From positions 558,001 to 622,000 of the forward strand of contig JAJCZU010000003.1 in NCBI GenBank assembly GCA_029262235.1: a DNA stretch of 64,000 nt, given 5' to 3'. The stretch comes from Candidatus Eiseniibacteriota bacterium. GTDB taxonomy: Bacteria; Orphanbacterota; Orphanbacteria; Orphanbacterales; Orphanbacteraceae. Below, one piece after another: positions 36,138 through 44,613 of this stretch (positions are counted from its first letter, which is position 1; each line of letters begins with the position of its first letter). A program made the position numbers and the translations under genes. The notes under the pieces were generated by a model. It was given only the letters and a program-made list of their open reading frames with translations. It had not been told where the DNA came from and did not search any database.

Positions 36138-37907
36138 CTAGCGAAGGGTGTCGTCCCCGGTACCGGGGACGGTCAGTTCGTCGAACGGCCCGGTGAGTTC
36201 GTCGAACCGATAGAGAAGGATCGTTTTCCCGACGCGCGCCACCGGTTCGTGCCGCTCCAGCCAGAGATACCCTCCGCCGCCCTTGGACTTGAGCGAACAG
36301 AGACTGATGGCGACCCATCCCTTCGCGGGCGTGTCCGGTTCGAGTTCGTGCACGGCCCGGGCCAGGTCGTGCTTCGCGAGATCCGTTCGCCCGAAGTACG
36401 CGATCGTGAGTTCGTCGATCGCACGCTCATGGCACGCGTCGCGCAGCCTGTGAAGATCCTGCCCCCAGTCGAGATCGCTGTTCACGAGAATCCTTTCGGG
36501 ATGCGAACCGGCGAGCTCGTTGAAGTACGAAAGATAGTCCGGGTGCGCCCGCGCTGTTCCGATCAGGAGCCAGAGCAGAAGCGCGCCCGCCAGAAGCCTG
36601 CCGAAGGGGCGCCGCGCTGTCGATTTCCAGAGTACTGCCGCGCCGTACCCCCCGACGATGGAAAGAAGCGGATAGATCGGAAGAACGTGGCGGAGTCCGA
36701 TATTCACGTTGCTCGCCATTCCGAGAGCCAGAACCGTGCCCGCGAAAAGCAGGGGGCCGGCCCGTTCCCATGGCCTTCGTCGTGCGCCGGGGCGCAGCGT
36801 GTGTGCGGCGCCCGCGATGGCCAGCGCGAGAAACGGAAGAGGCGATTTTAGGAGAAGGCCCACGGGAAAGAAGCGCCAGTCGGACGATTTCTTGATTTCC
36901 CCGAGCAGGTAGGAGAAATGCCCCCGTCTGTTCTTCTGTACGAGCGTCGAAAGGCCGTTGCGAAGTTCGGGGATGTACGGAATCGGAAGTTCGAGTGCCG
37001 TGTACACGACCGAACGAACAGGCCCGGGCAGGCTCAGCTTTTCGTCGAGTGCGCTGTGCGGGCGATCCGCTTTCGTCGTGATCTGAAACGTGCGGGCCCC
37101 GTAAGCTCCCCAGAGCACCAGCACGACGGCGCATGCGGCGACCGCGAAACCGCGCGCGATAGCGCGGGCAGACGGAAGCCGCTCGCCCGCCCACCAGCGC
37201 CACACCTGCAGGACGCCCGCGCAGGCCGGGAAGTAGAGTAGCGCCGAAAACTTGGAAGCGATCGCAAGGCCGGCCGCGATGCCGAACAGCAGGCCGCGCC
37301 CGATCGTGGGCTTTGCGAGCCAGCGGGTCCAGGCGAACAGCGCAGCGATGAAAAGAGAGGTGAAGATCATGTCCGTCGTGGCGACGCCGGCGTGTGCTAG
37401 AGCTACAGGTGCATTCGTGTAGAGAACGAGCGCGAAGAAAGCGGCCCCGTCCCCGGCAGTCGCCCGTGCCCAGAGCCAGAGGCACAAAGCGCCGAGCGCG
37501 AAGAACGGCAGTACGCCGAGCCGCGCGAGCGTGAGCTCCCGTTTGTACAGTCCGCGCCCGTGCAGAAGTGCGATCCCCTCATCGTACATACGCGGGCCAT
37601 GGTCGAAGCGCGCGCCGTCGATCCACAGCAGCATTGCCGTCATCATGCGTGCAAAGGGCGGGTGCAGGTTTTCGTACTGGTACGTGCGCGTGGCGAGAAG
37701 CTCCATGCCCGCGGCGATGTGAGCCGGTTCATCGTACGTATGACTCAGCACGCCGTACGTCAGGATGATCCGTGCCAGTGCGATCGCGATCAGAACGACG
37801 GCCGCGGTCAGGGCGAGAGGTCGGGGAGGACCGGGAGTCGTGAGTGGGCCGGGAGGGCCGGGAGTGGGAGATCCGTGCGACGATGAGCTCGTGAGGAGTG
37901 GTGCCAT
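36138..37907 (-). CDS. GT39/PMT-like membrane glycosyltransferase
   Basis: 589 residues from the ATG at 37907. The N-terminus is Pro/Gly-rich (about residues 8-30) before the first helix. The first extracytoplasmic loop has HTYDEPAHIAAGMELL with an Asp-Glu pair, the catalytic/metal motif of GT-C enzymes of the PMT_2/GT39 group, followed by LHPPFARMM. About ten to eleven helices follow and then a soluble C-terminal domain (VNSDLDWGQDLHRL). It should transfer a sugar from a polyprenyl-phosphate donor on the outer side of the inner membrane. Acceptor unknown. It is divergent from the kinase gene at 37986. Confidence 0.87.
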   Translation of the reverse strand: MAPLLTSSSSHGSPTPGPPGPLTTPGPPRPLALTAAVVLIAIALARIILTYGVLSHTYDEPAHIAAGMELLATRTYQYENLHPPFARMMTAMLLWIDGARFDHGPRMYDEGIALLHGRGLYKRELTLARLGVLPFFALGALCLWLWARATAGDGAAFFALVLYTNAPVALAHAGVATTDMIFTSLFIAALFAWTRWLAKPTIGRGLLFGIAAGLAIASKFSALLYFPACAGVLQVWRWWAGERLPSARAIARGFAVAACAVVLVLWGAYGARTFQITTKADRPHSALDEKLSLPGPVRSVVYTALELPIPYIPELRNGLSTLVQKNRRGHFSYLLGEIKKSSDWRFFPVGLLLKSPLPFLALAIAGAAHTLRPGARRRPWERAGPLLFAGTVLALGMASNVNIGLRHVLPIYPLLSIVGGYGAAVLWKSTARRPFGRLLAGALLLWLLIGTARAHPDYLSYFNELAGSHPERILVNSDLDWGQDLHRLRDACHERAIDELTIAYFGRTDLAKHDLARAVHELEPDTPAKGWVAISLCSLKSKGGGGYLWLERHEPVARVGKTILLYRFDELTGPFDELTVPGTGDDTLR

Positions 37908-37914
37908 GTCCTTC

Positions 37915-37923
37915 AGAATAGCA
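37915..37923 (-). promoter_or_regulatory. Extended -10 for the GT39 gene, leaderless candidate
   Basis: Minus strand TGC-TATTCT (four of six) with seven bases to the ATG at 37907. A GAAGG sits in the spacer but only two bases from the ATG. It is back-to-back with the kinase -10 box. Confidence 0.35.
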
Positions 37924-37968
37924 CCGTGGCCCCATACGGCCGAATGCGATTCCGCCTGTTTCCGGGTG

Positions 37969-37977
37969 TGATAGAAT
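37969..37977 (+). promoter_or_regulatory. Extended -10 for the kinase gene, leaderless candidate
   Basis: TGA-TAGAAT (five of six) ending eight bases before the ATG at 37986; no Shine-Dalgarno sequence lies in the spacer. It implies a transcript beginning at or near the start codon. Confidence 0.4.
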
Positions 37978-37985
37978 CCGAACAA

Positions 37986-40346
37986 ATGAGTTCCGAAGAA
38001 CACAAGAAGCGTGTGCGCGCCCTGTTCGATGTGGTGATCGAGCTCCCCCCGGAAAAGCGGGAACTCTATCTGGAACTGCAGTGCGCCGGAGAGCCGGAAG
38101 TACGCCGCGAACTCGACGAACTCATCCACCATGACAGCGCCACGAAAGAGATTCGGGTCGAACCCGTACTCGACCGCATGCATCCGCAGGAAGACCCCGC
38201 ACAGATCGACAAATACAAGATCCTCGGCCGTCTCGGCGAAGGAGGTTTCGGCGATGTGTTCGAAGCCGAGCAGACGGAACCGTTCCATCGCAAAGTCGCC
38301 ATCAAGGTCGTGAAGGCGGGGATGGACACGCGCGCCGTACTCGATCGGTTCGAGGTCGAGCGTCAGTCACTTGCGCACATGAGCCACCCCGGCATCGCCC
38401 AGGTCTTCGACGCGGGTGTGACCGACCGCGGTCGATCTTACTTCGTGATGGAACTCGTCGAGGGGCAGTCGATCACTCAATATGCCGACAGCCACAAGCT
38501 TGCAATCTCCGCGCGCCTCGACCTGTTTCGGAGCGTGTGCGACGCGGTGCGCCACGCGCATCAGCGCGGAATCATTCATCGCGACCTCAAACCCTCCAAT
38601 ATTTTAGTCACGAAGGAAAACGGAAAACCTCTCGTCAAGGTCATCGACTTCGGTATTGCCAAAGCGACGGGCGGCGGGCTCTCGAACGAAACGATGTTCA
38701 CGGAAGAGGGGCAGTTCGTGGGGACGCCCGAGTACATGAGCCCGGAGCAGGCAGTCATGCGGGGCGACATCGATGTGCGTACTGACGTCTATTCGCTCGG
38801 CATTCTGCTCTACGAAATGCTGACGGGAACATTGCCGTTCGACGCGAAGACGCTTCGCTCCTCGAGCATTGCCGGGATTCAGGAGATCATTCAGAACGAG
38901 AGCGCGAGGAAGCCGAGCACGAAAGTCCAGGGAGACGGCTCGACAGAGCGGGCCGCGCAGAGACGCACGAATCCGGCGCGCCTCGCCCGGGACCTTCACG
39001 GGGATCTTGACTGGATCGTCCTGAAGGCGCTCGAGAAAGATCGCGATCGGCGGTACGAGTCCGCGAGAGCTTTCGCCATGGACATCGAACGGTACGACCG
39101 TGACGAACCGGTCGAGGCGGGCCCCCCGAGCATCGCCTATCGTGCGCGCAAGTTCGCGAAGCGTTACCGGGTTCCGCTCGCGGTAGCGGGCATCGTTCTC
39201 GCCAGTATCGGATACGCGTTCTTCGAATCGAACAGGCAGCGCGTTGTTGCGGAACGCGCGCTGGAAGAAGCCGAGGAGATGACCCGATTCCTGACGGGTA
39301 TGCTGAGCGCCGTCGACCCGCGCCAGGAAGGTAAGGACGTCACGGTGCGCGCCATGCTCGAAGAGGGTGCGAAGACCGTGCGCGAAGATTTCGCGGAGAA
39401 GCCGCTGGTCAGGGCGCGTTTGCTCTTCTCGATCGGAAGAGCGTTCCACGGGCTCGGCCTCTTTCAGGATGGTCGCCCGTTTCTCGAGGAGGCGGTCGCG
39501 ATCCGCGAGGACCTCCTGGCCGACAATGATCCGGATCTCGCATTTACCAACAACGTGTTCGGGATGACGCTGTTTCAGCTCGGGGAGATTCCCGAAGCGC
39601 GTCAGCACTACGAGCGTGCGATCGATGTCTGGCGCAACGCCTACGGGGAAGAGCATCAGAACGTGGCGACGGCGCTGAACAATCTGGGAAACACGTACTG
39701 GGCGACGGGCGAGTACGACGAAGCGCTTCCCATCATGCGTATGTCCCTTGCCATCCGGGAGAAAGTGCGCGGCCCCGATCACCTGGATGTCGCGCAGTCG
39801 CTGAACAACCTCGGCGCGCTCGCCGCCACGAACGGCAACTTCGCCGAGTCTGCGGAATACTTCGAACGCGCTCTCGTGATTCGCGAAAAGCATCTGCCGC
39901 CGGACCACCCGGACATCTCCCAGACGATTTACAATATCGGTACGACGAAGATGCTGGCGGGCGACCACGCCGGGGGCGTTCCGTTTTTCGAGCGCGCGCT
40001 GGCCGTACAGGAGAAGACGCTCGGGCCGAAACATGTCGAAGTCGCGCTCTCCGTCGGGGCACTCGCGAATGCCATGAGCCTTGCGGGGCAGTATTCCGAA
40101 GCGGACGCGCAGTTCGACCGCAGCCTCGCGATCCAGCGGGAAGCTCTCGGGCCCGAGCACGCGGACGTGGGGCGCACGCTGGCCGCCTACGGCTATCACG
40201 AAAGGCGCAAGGGGAACCCGGCGAAGGCGAAACAGTACCTCGAGCAGGGGCTGCAGCTGCTCGAGAAAGCGGGTCAGCAGGACCACGATGACGCCGTGAA
40301 GGCGCGCCGGGTGCTCGCCGAAATCGAGGCCGGGCCGCACTCGTAG
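37986..40346 (+). CDS. Transmembrane Ser/Thr protein kinase with TPR repeats
   Basis: 786 residues from the ATG at 37986. The N-terminal 60 residues (RVRALFDVVIELPPEKRELYLELQC) are the usual cap of this kinase group. A Hanks-type kinase domain (about 78-370) has GRLGEGGFGDV, VAIKVVK, HRDLKPSN (catalytic Asp200, Lys202) and D221-FG, plus GTPEYMSPEQ. One transmembrane helix lies at about 396-413. From about 480 onward there are at least seven 42-residue TPR repeats of the kinesin-light-chain type (ALNNLGNTYWATGEYDEALPIMR). All catalytic residues are present. The TPR part would be extracytoplasmic if topology is standard, sensing protein partners. No sigma-factor gene is adjacent, unlike its paralogue at 45188. 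Confidence 0.93.
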   Translation: MSSEEHKKRVRALFDVVIELPPEKRELYLELQCAGEPEVRRELDELIHHDSATKEIRVEPVLDRMHPQEDPAQIDKYKILGRLGEGGFGDVFEAEQTEPFHRKVAIKVVKAGMDTRAVLDRFEVERQSLAHMSHPGIAQVFDAGVTDRGRSYFVMELVEGQSITQYADSHKLAISARLDLFRSVCDAVRHAHQRGIIHRDLKPSNILVTKENGKPLVKVIDFGIAKATGGGLSNETMFTEEGQFVGTPEYMSPEQAVMRGDIDVRTDVYSLGILLYEMLTGTLPFDAKTLRSSSIAGIQEIIQNESARKPSTKVQGDGSTERAAQRRTNPARLARDLHGDLDWIVLKALEKDRDRRYESARAFAMDIERYDRDEPVEAGPPSIAYRARKFAKRYRVPLAVAGIVLASIGYAFFESNRQRVVAERALEEAEEMTRFLTGMLSAVDPRQEGKDVTVRAMLEEGAKTVREDFAEKPLVRARLLFSIGRAFHGLGLFQDGRPFLEEAVAIREDLLADNDPDLAFTNNVFGMTLFQLGEIPEARQHYERAIDVWRNAYGEEHQNVATALNNLGNTYWATGEYDEALPIMRMSLAIREKVRGPDHLDVAQSLNNLGALAATNGNFAESAEYFERALVIREKHLPPDHPDISQTIYNIGTTKMLAGDHAGGVPFFERALAVQEKTLGPKHVEVALSVGALANAMSLAGQYSEADAQFDRSLAIQREALGPEHADVGRTLAAYGYHERRKGNPAKAKQYLEQGLQLLEKAGQQDHDDAVKARRVLAEIEAGPHS

Positions 40347-40390
40347 TCACGAGCGGATGCTCACCAGTGCGATCACCGGGAAACGGGCGC

Positions 40391-40444
40391 CCGAGAGCCC
40401 GGAGAGCCCGGAGAGGCCGGAGAGGCCAGAGAGGCCAGGAGGGC
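40391..40444. repeat. 9-bp tandem repeat, six imperfect copies
   Basis: Units such as CGGAGAGCC, CGGAGAGGC and CAGAGAGGC run head-to-tail in the gap between the kinase stop and the next promoter. The minus strand could encode repeated Gly-Leu-Ser, but there is no supporting gene. Probably a slippage-prone minisatellite. Confidence 0.7.
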
Positions 40445-40472
40445 GTTTGCCGCCGCTTCCGTGCATTTCCTG

Positions 40473-40501
40473 TTGAGTTACCGCAATGTTTCCGCTATAG
40501 T
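40473..40501 (+). promoter_or_regulatory. Sigma-70-type promoter for the exported protein at 40572
   Basis: TTGAGT (-35, 40473-40478), a 17-bp spacer, and TATAGT (-10, 40496-40501). Both hexamers match at four or five of six positions with ideal spacing. The leader of about 65 nt contains a GGGAG ribosome site. Confidence 0.6.
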
Positions 40502-40571
40502 AATGATGATTCATTCCTGCCCTCAGTCTGAATTCCAGTAAGAAAAATTGGAGCACCAGGGAGAAACATCA

Positions 40572-41279
40572 ATGGAAAGAAAGCGATCGTATCGGTACAC
40601 ACTTGCCGTATTGGGCCTCTGTGTCGCGTTCTGCGCGATGCCGGGCGTTTCTGAAGCGGCGACGGTGACCTACCAGCTTCACAGCCATCCAGACGGGAAT
40701 CAGAATCCCCCGCCGTATGGCCTCCGCCTGAACGGCCTGTTCGGGGGGGGAGCTTACACGTTCGACTTCGACTACACGAGCATCACGGAAGATGCCGACG
40801 TGAAGCTCGAGTACGATGACGTGACGGAGGAGATTCATATCTTCGGCCGCGCCTACGGCGGCAAAGATGCCGGGACGGATTACGATCCCGGATTGTCCGG
40901 ATGGGTGGACATCGATTTCACGTACCGTGCCAACGTCGTGAACGGCGACACTCCTTCGGGAGGCGCCGGTCCGGGTCTGTATGTGGATCCGGAAGACCTC
41001 ACCAACAACGGCACTGTGACGCTTGACGGCTGGGGCGGCAATGCCGTGCTCGCTATCAACGACAAGCAGGGTGCCAACCCGTACTCCTTCGGTTTCGATA
41101 ACGACATCGATTCCAAAGGGAACGCGGGGATCATGAACGACCCGAACATCTTCTCGGGATCGGGCTGGGTGCAGGGCGTCGACATTACGGACGGCGACTG
41201 GATCTTCACGGGCGAACTGCTGACGCCGAGCGCGACCGAGACGGCCAGCTGGGGCAGCGTGAAGGAACTCTTCCGCTAG
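40572..41279 (+). CDS. Secreted beta-rich hypothetical protein
   Basis: 235 residues; GGGAG lies upstream of the ATG at 40572. The signal peptide ends about GVSEAA (residue 29). The mature protein is acidic, with Asp/Gly/Asn-rich strands (YTFDFDYTSITEDADVKLEYDD, DYDPGLSGWVDIDFTYRANVV, YSFGFDNDIDSKGNAG). This is like secreted proteins that carry choice-of-anchor domains, but no C-terminal PEP-CTERM anchor or sorting domain is present. No family recognised. It is flanked by a good promoter and a strong terminator, so it is an independent and probably well expressed gene. Confidence 0.78.
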   Translation: MERKRSYRYTLAVLGLCVAFCAMPGVSEAATVTYQLHSHPDGNQNPPPYGLRLNGLFGGGAYTFDFDYTSITEDADVKLEYDDVTEEIHIFGRAYGGKDAGTDYDPGLSGWVDIDFTYRANVVNGDTPSGGAGPGLYVDPEDLTNNGTVTLDGWGGNAVLAINDKQGANPYSFGFDNDIDSKGNAGIMNDPNIFSGSGWVQGVDITDGDWIFTGELLTPSATETASWGSVKELFR

Positions 41280-41305
41280 TCTGTGACAGATTGCATTGCA
41301 GAAGA

Positions 41306-41334
41306 GGCTCGGACTTCGGTCCGGGCCTTTTTTT
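41306..41334 (+). terminator. Rho-independent terminator
   Basis: A nine-bp GC-rich stem with one G-T pair (GGCTCGGAC, loop TTCG, GTCCGGGCC) followed directly by seven Ts. It is 27 bp after the stop of the secreted protein gene. This is the clearest plus-strand terminator in the window. Confidence 0.9.
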
Positions 41335-41378
41335 GTGCGATTGTTCGGGGGCAGGGCCGGGGCCCGTTCTTGCGAGCC

Positions 41379-42185
41379 TCAGCGGGCGACGACGATCAGA
41401 ACGGACCGGCGTACGTTATCGGCGAGAGCTTCGAGCGACTGCTCCTGGCTCGTGATCGAATGCGCGGGCTGAAGTTTGTCCGGAAGCGACTCGAGCAGGC
41501 GCTGCACTTCCGCAATCTTGACGGCGATGTTCAGGTTCGGCAGCAGGATCGGTTCGTCGAGGCCGGGGTTCCGCACCGCGAGCATCGACGAAATGACGCC
41601 CACGACTTCGCCCTTCAGGTTGAGCAGGGGACCACCGCTGTTCCCCGGCTGGATCGGGAGCGACGTCTGGTAGTGGAAAGGGTCGTCGTTCAGACCGTTC
41701 GTACCGCTGATGATTCCCTGCGACACTTTGGGGGAACGACCCATGACGTCGACGCGTGGGAATCCCACCGTAAACACGCTCGCGCCGAGGCGCGAACCGA
41801 TGTCCGCCATCGGGAGGCACGTGATCTGTTCACCGCTCTTGATCGCGAGAAGCGCGATGTCGAGTTCCTCGTCGATCAAAACGACGTTCGCTTCGTATTC
41901 GACCCCCGTGTCCGCTACGAGAACGATGTCACCCGTTTTCGCGATGATGTGCCATGCCGTGACCGCATATCCGGGCGCAACGGACCACGCGGTTCCGGTC
42001 GCGAGATTCGCGTTCTCCATCTTGTTGTGGGCCGGCAGCTCTGTCGCAAGGGGTTCGGGGACGGGGTCATCGGCCCGTGCGGGGCCACCCGTCATGATCA
42101 GGGCGAGGGTCAGCCCCGTCGCGGCCCATCGTGTGATAAGCGGGCCGTTGACTGCAGGGGCGTGAGACTGCCTCTTCTGGATCAT
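41379..42185 (-). CDS. Exported trypsin-like serine protease (HtrA-like, no PDZ)
   Basis: 268 residues from the ATG at 42185. A hydrophobic signal peptide (about residues 19-38, ending PARA) precedes a chymotrypsin-fold protease domain with H79 (AVTAWHII), D109 (EELDIALL) and S183 (QPGNSGGPLLNLKGEVVGV). The arrangement is that of DegP/HtrA proteases, but the protein ends soon after the protease domain and has no PDZ domain, so regulation by PDZ is absent. Likely periplasmic, in protein quality control or processing. The gene is 59 bp downstream of the nucleosidase gene and could be in the same transcript. Confidence 0.88.
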   Translation of the reverse strand: MIQKRQSHAPAVNGPLITRWAATGLTLALIMTGGPARADDPVPEPLATELPAHNKMENANLATGTAWSVAPGYAVTAWHIIAKTGDIVLVADTGVEYEANVVLIDEELDIALLAIKSGEQITCLPMADIGSRLGASVFTVGFPRVDVMGRSPKVSQGIISGTNGLNDDPFHYQTSLPIQPGNSGGPLLNLKGEVVGVISSMLAVRNPGLDEPILLPNLNIAVKIAEVQRLLESLPDKLQPAHSITSQEQSLEALADNVRRSVLIVVAR

Positions 42186-42244
42186 GCTCGAAGTTTCGGC
42201 TTGCAGGGGATTTCCTTGAGTTTTCGTGCGGGGGCGTCCTCGGA

Positions 42245-43063
42245 TCAATCGAGTCCGGCAAGCACGGCCATAGTGATGCGGGCCGCATTCTCCGATGCGA
42301 GGGCGGCGTAAGTGCGGAATTCGTTCTGCGCCCCTCCCTGCGCGCGATCCGAAACGGAGCGCACGGCCAGAAACGGGATGCGCCTCGTGTGAGCCACGCG
42401 CGCGATCTCCGAAGTCTCCATGTCGACAGTCATGGCGGAGAAATGATCGTATATCCACGATGTCTGCTCTTCGCTGCTGATGAACCGGGCGCCCGTGACC
42501 CCGTTTCCGCCGACATCCACGCGCGGGGTGTAAGTGAGGCAGTCGCCGAGGCGAGGACAGATCACCATCTGCGGCTTCCTGACCGATCGCGCGACGGCGA
42601 CGAGTTCCGGACAGGCGGGGTACCATTTCGTTTCGTCGTTCATGAGGCCGACGTCATGTCGCGTCCAGCGCTCGGCGATCGAAACGTCTCCGATTCGAAG
42701 CGTCGGATCGATTCCTCCTGCCACGCCCGAAAACAGAATCGCGTCAGGCATGAACGCGTCTACGAGTGTTTCGGTGGAAGTGACGGCCCCCTCGAGCCCC
42801 ACACCCGCGAGCGAGAGCACCACGTTTTTCCCCGCGAGTTTTCCGTGATGAAACAGAACGCCTTCCACGATCGTGGTCTCCGAGACCGCGGTGGCCTCGA
42901 GCAGGAACGAAAGCTCGACCGGCATGGCGGAAACGATGGCGTAGAGCGGAGGATCGTCCGCGTTCGCGATCCAGTCAGGGATCGTGTTCGTCGGCCCCGA
43001 ACAGGCGGCAAGGAGCAGCGGGATTGCGAAGACGTAAAGGATCAGCGAAGAAAGACGGCGCAC
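42245..43063 (-). CDS. Lipoprotein of the MTA/SAH nucleosidase (phosphorylase) family
   Basis: 272 residues from a GTG at 43063 with AGGAG five bases upstream. The N-terminus (MRRLSSLILYVFAIPLLLAACSGP) is a lipoprotein signal with lipobox LAAC, so the mature protein should be lipidated on Cys20 and lie in the envelope. The catalytic domain is PNP_UDP_1/MtnN-like: YAIVSAMPVELSFLLE, VVLSLAGVGLEGAVTSTE, DAILFSGVAGGID, TVDMETSEIARVA (ribose-binding and catalytic Glu/Met) and RSVSDRA (catalytic Asp). Known MtnN enzymes are cytoplasmic. A lipoprotein form implies cleavage of periplasmic nucleosides, or a derived function. Additional cysteines occur at WYPACPE and ICPRLGDC. Confidence 0.85.
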   Translation of the reverse strand: MRRLSSLILYVFAIPLLLAACSGPTNTIPDWIANADDPPLYAIVSAMPVELSFLLEATAVSETTIVEGVLFHHGKLAGKNVVLSLAGVGLEGAVTSTETLVDAFMPDAILFSGVAGGIDPTLRIGDVSIAERWTRHDVGLMNDETKWYPACPELVAVARSVRKPQMVICPRLGDCLTYTPRVDVGGNGVTGARFISSEEQTSWIYDHFSAMTVDMETSEIARVAHTRRIPFLAVRSVSDRAQGGAQNEFRTYAALASENAARITMAVLAGLD

Positions 43064-43109
43064 GGCAGCTCCTGCAGAAGGGGGAGGATGTGCCTTTCGG
43101 TTCCCTTTC

Positions 43110-43118
43110 AATATAGCA
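43110..43118 (-). promoter_or_regulatory. Extended -10 promoter for the nucleosidase lipoprotein
   Basis: TGC-TATATT on the minus strand (five of six with the TGn extension), about 46 bp before the GTG start. The leader contains the AGGAG site. No -35 hexamer is evident. Confidence 0.45.
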
Positions 43119-43144
43119 CGCGTTCCCGTGAACATTCCGGCGCG

Positions 43145-43180
43145 CCTGGAACAAACACGAAGCCTGGAACAAACACGAAG
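43145..43180. repeat. Perfect 18-bp tandem duplication
   Basis: CCTGGAACAAACACGAAG occurs twice head-to-tail. The second copy overlaps by one base the hairpin downstream of the disordered-protein gene and supplies the T-rich tail of that hairpin on the minus strand. Probably a recent slippage duplication. Confidence 0.85.
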
Positions 43181-43212
43181 CGAGGGACGAACCTCATGGG
43201 CGCGTCCCTCGC
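43163..43212 (-). terminator. Hairpin terminator for the gene at 43235-44497
   Basis: A perfect 10-bp stem (GCGAGGGACG at 43180-43189 paired with CGTCCCTCGC at 43203-43212), followed on the minus strand by TTCGTGTTTGTTCC. The tail is T-rich but interrupted. It is 22 bp after the stop. Confidence 0.55.
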
Positions 43213-43234
43213 TCGTTTCGATTCGGGCAGGAAC

Positions 43235-44497
43235 CTACTGCGCTTCGGGCGCGATGCCTCCCGCGTCTTTCGCGCGCTTCGCGGCGGCCGCGATCTCTTC
43301 TTCAGTCGGTGCGTATACACCGCCTTCGCCGTAATTCCCCGTGTACGTTTCCGAATCGACGTGTGCGTATTCGCCCGCGGGCCCCTGTACGTTGTCGCCC
43401 GGGTTGACTTCGGATCCGGCCTTCGCTTTCATTTTCATCTGCTGATACTGGTCCGTGAACTCGCGGGCGACGTCCGGTCCGCCCTCGCTTTCCGGCGTGC
43501 GGTCTTCGGTCGCGCCGCCGTTCCCCTTTTTCGCGGCGTTCGTAACTGCCGTCGAGCCGTCAACGTTCGTGCCGCCGGATTCCTTCGCGGCCTCCGCCGC
43601 CTGCTCGATGCGTTCCTTCTCGCCGAGGCCCGTGCTCTCGGCGCCGGCGTTCGCGTCGAGTTCCGCGTCGATCTGCTCTGCCGCTTCCTGCGTCGGCGTT
43701 TTGCCACCGGCCGCGGCTTTGCCGGATATCAGATTCGAGAAACCTTCCTTGACCGTGTCCTTGAAGTCGTCCGTCCAGTCGCGCTCTTCCTCTGGCCCCT
43801 TTGCTCCCGGGTCGACTCCCCCCGTCTCCGCGCCCGGCGTATCGTTTGCCGGCGGCTGGCTGCCGTCCGTGCCGGGGCCCTTGCCGAGCTCCTCCGACAC
43901 CGCGCCTGCCCACCGGTTCGCGCCCTCGAAGTCGCCATTGGCCGCCGCTTCGAACGCCTTCTCCTTGTAAGCGTCGATGGTCCCCTGCACATGCGGGGGC
44001 AGCTTTCCCGCTGCGCTGCGATCCATTCCCGCGTGCGGGTTTCCGATCCCCGTCTCCATCGTGCCGACATCGGCGTCGCCGCCGCGCCCGTCGCTGTACT
44101 TGCCAGGGCCGCTGAATGCGAGATCGCCTCCGGCCGGTCCGTGATCGGGGCGCAGCGCCTCGTCCACCTTGTACTCCTGAGCAGGGCCGGCCGGCATCTG
44201 CGCGCCGCCCGGCAGGTGGGCGCTCGTCTCGGGTTTGGCGCTCGAGGGCAGCTGCCCTTCGCCCACTCGAGCCTGGTGTTCCGGTTTGACCGCGTCGCGC
44301 TCCGTTTCGCGGGCTGCTACGCTGACAGGCGGCTTGATGAGGCTCGTCAGTCGGCTGTTCATCGACTTCGTGAGCCCTTCCGCAGCCGCCGACATGCTCT
44401 TCTGCGGCGGAGAATCGTTCTTCTTCGCCTTGTTCTTTGCGGTGTCCTGCGTCTCGCTGCCCGCCTGATACGTGTTTCTGTTTCCCGTGACCTTCAT
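43235..44497 (-). CDS. Hypothetical hydrophilic, probably disordered protein
   Basis: 420 residues. The ATG at 44497 has AAGGAG eight bases upstream. The composition is dominated by Gly, Ala, Glu, Lys, Asp and Pro. There is no signal peptide, no transmembrane segment and no cysteine. Short helical segments occur (GTIDAYKEKAFEAAANGDFEGANRWAGAVSEEL and PTQEAAEQIDAELDANAG), separated by long GP/GS-rich linkers. No family recognised. It is divergent from the ECF sigma factor gene, with 116 bp between them, and starts MKVTGNRNTYQAG. A role as a cytoplasmic scaffold, spore or stress protein, or kinase substrate is possible but unsupported. Confidence 0.72.
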   Translation of the reverse strand: MKVTGNRNTYQAGSETQDTAKNKAKKNDSPPQKSMSAAAEGLTKSMNSRLTSLIKPPVSVAARETERDAVKPEHQARVGEGQLPSSAKPETSAHLPGGAQMPAGPAQEYKVDEALRPDHGPAGGDLAFSGPGKYSDGRGGDADVGTMETGIGNPHAGMDRSAAGKLPPHVQGTIDAYKEKAFEAAANGDFEGANRWAGAVSEELGKGPGTDGSQPPANDTPGAETGGVDPGAKGPEEERDWTDDFKDTVKEGFSNLISGKAAAGGKTPTQEAAEQIDAELDANAGAESTGLGEKERIEQAAEAAKESGGTNVDGSTAVTNAAKKGNGGATEDRTPESEGGPDVAREFTDQYQQMKMKAKAGSEVNPGDNVQGPAGEYAHVDSETYTGNYGEGGVYAPTEEEIAAAAKRAKDAGGIAPEAQ

Positions 44498-44613
44498 GAT
44501 CGTTCTCCTTTTCCGGTATACTCTCGATACCCGGTTCGTGGTTTTGACCACTACGCGTCGTTCCGGAGTGAAATACGACAGGCAGCCCGCGCTTTTTTTC
44601 GAAAGTTGCGCCT

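Noticed and set aside
37908-38288. N-terminal extension of the GT39 gene into the kinase gene
   Set aside because: The added 127 residues are the antisense of the kinase N-terminus; the ATG at 37907 gives a standard GT-C N-terminus.
40391-40444. CRISPR-like array
   Set aside because: The units are nine bases with no spacers and there are no cas genes in the window.
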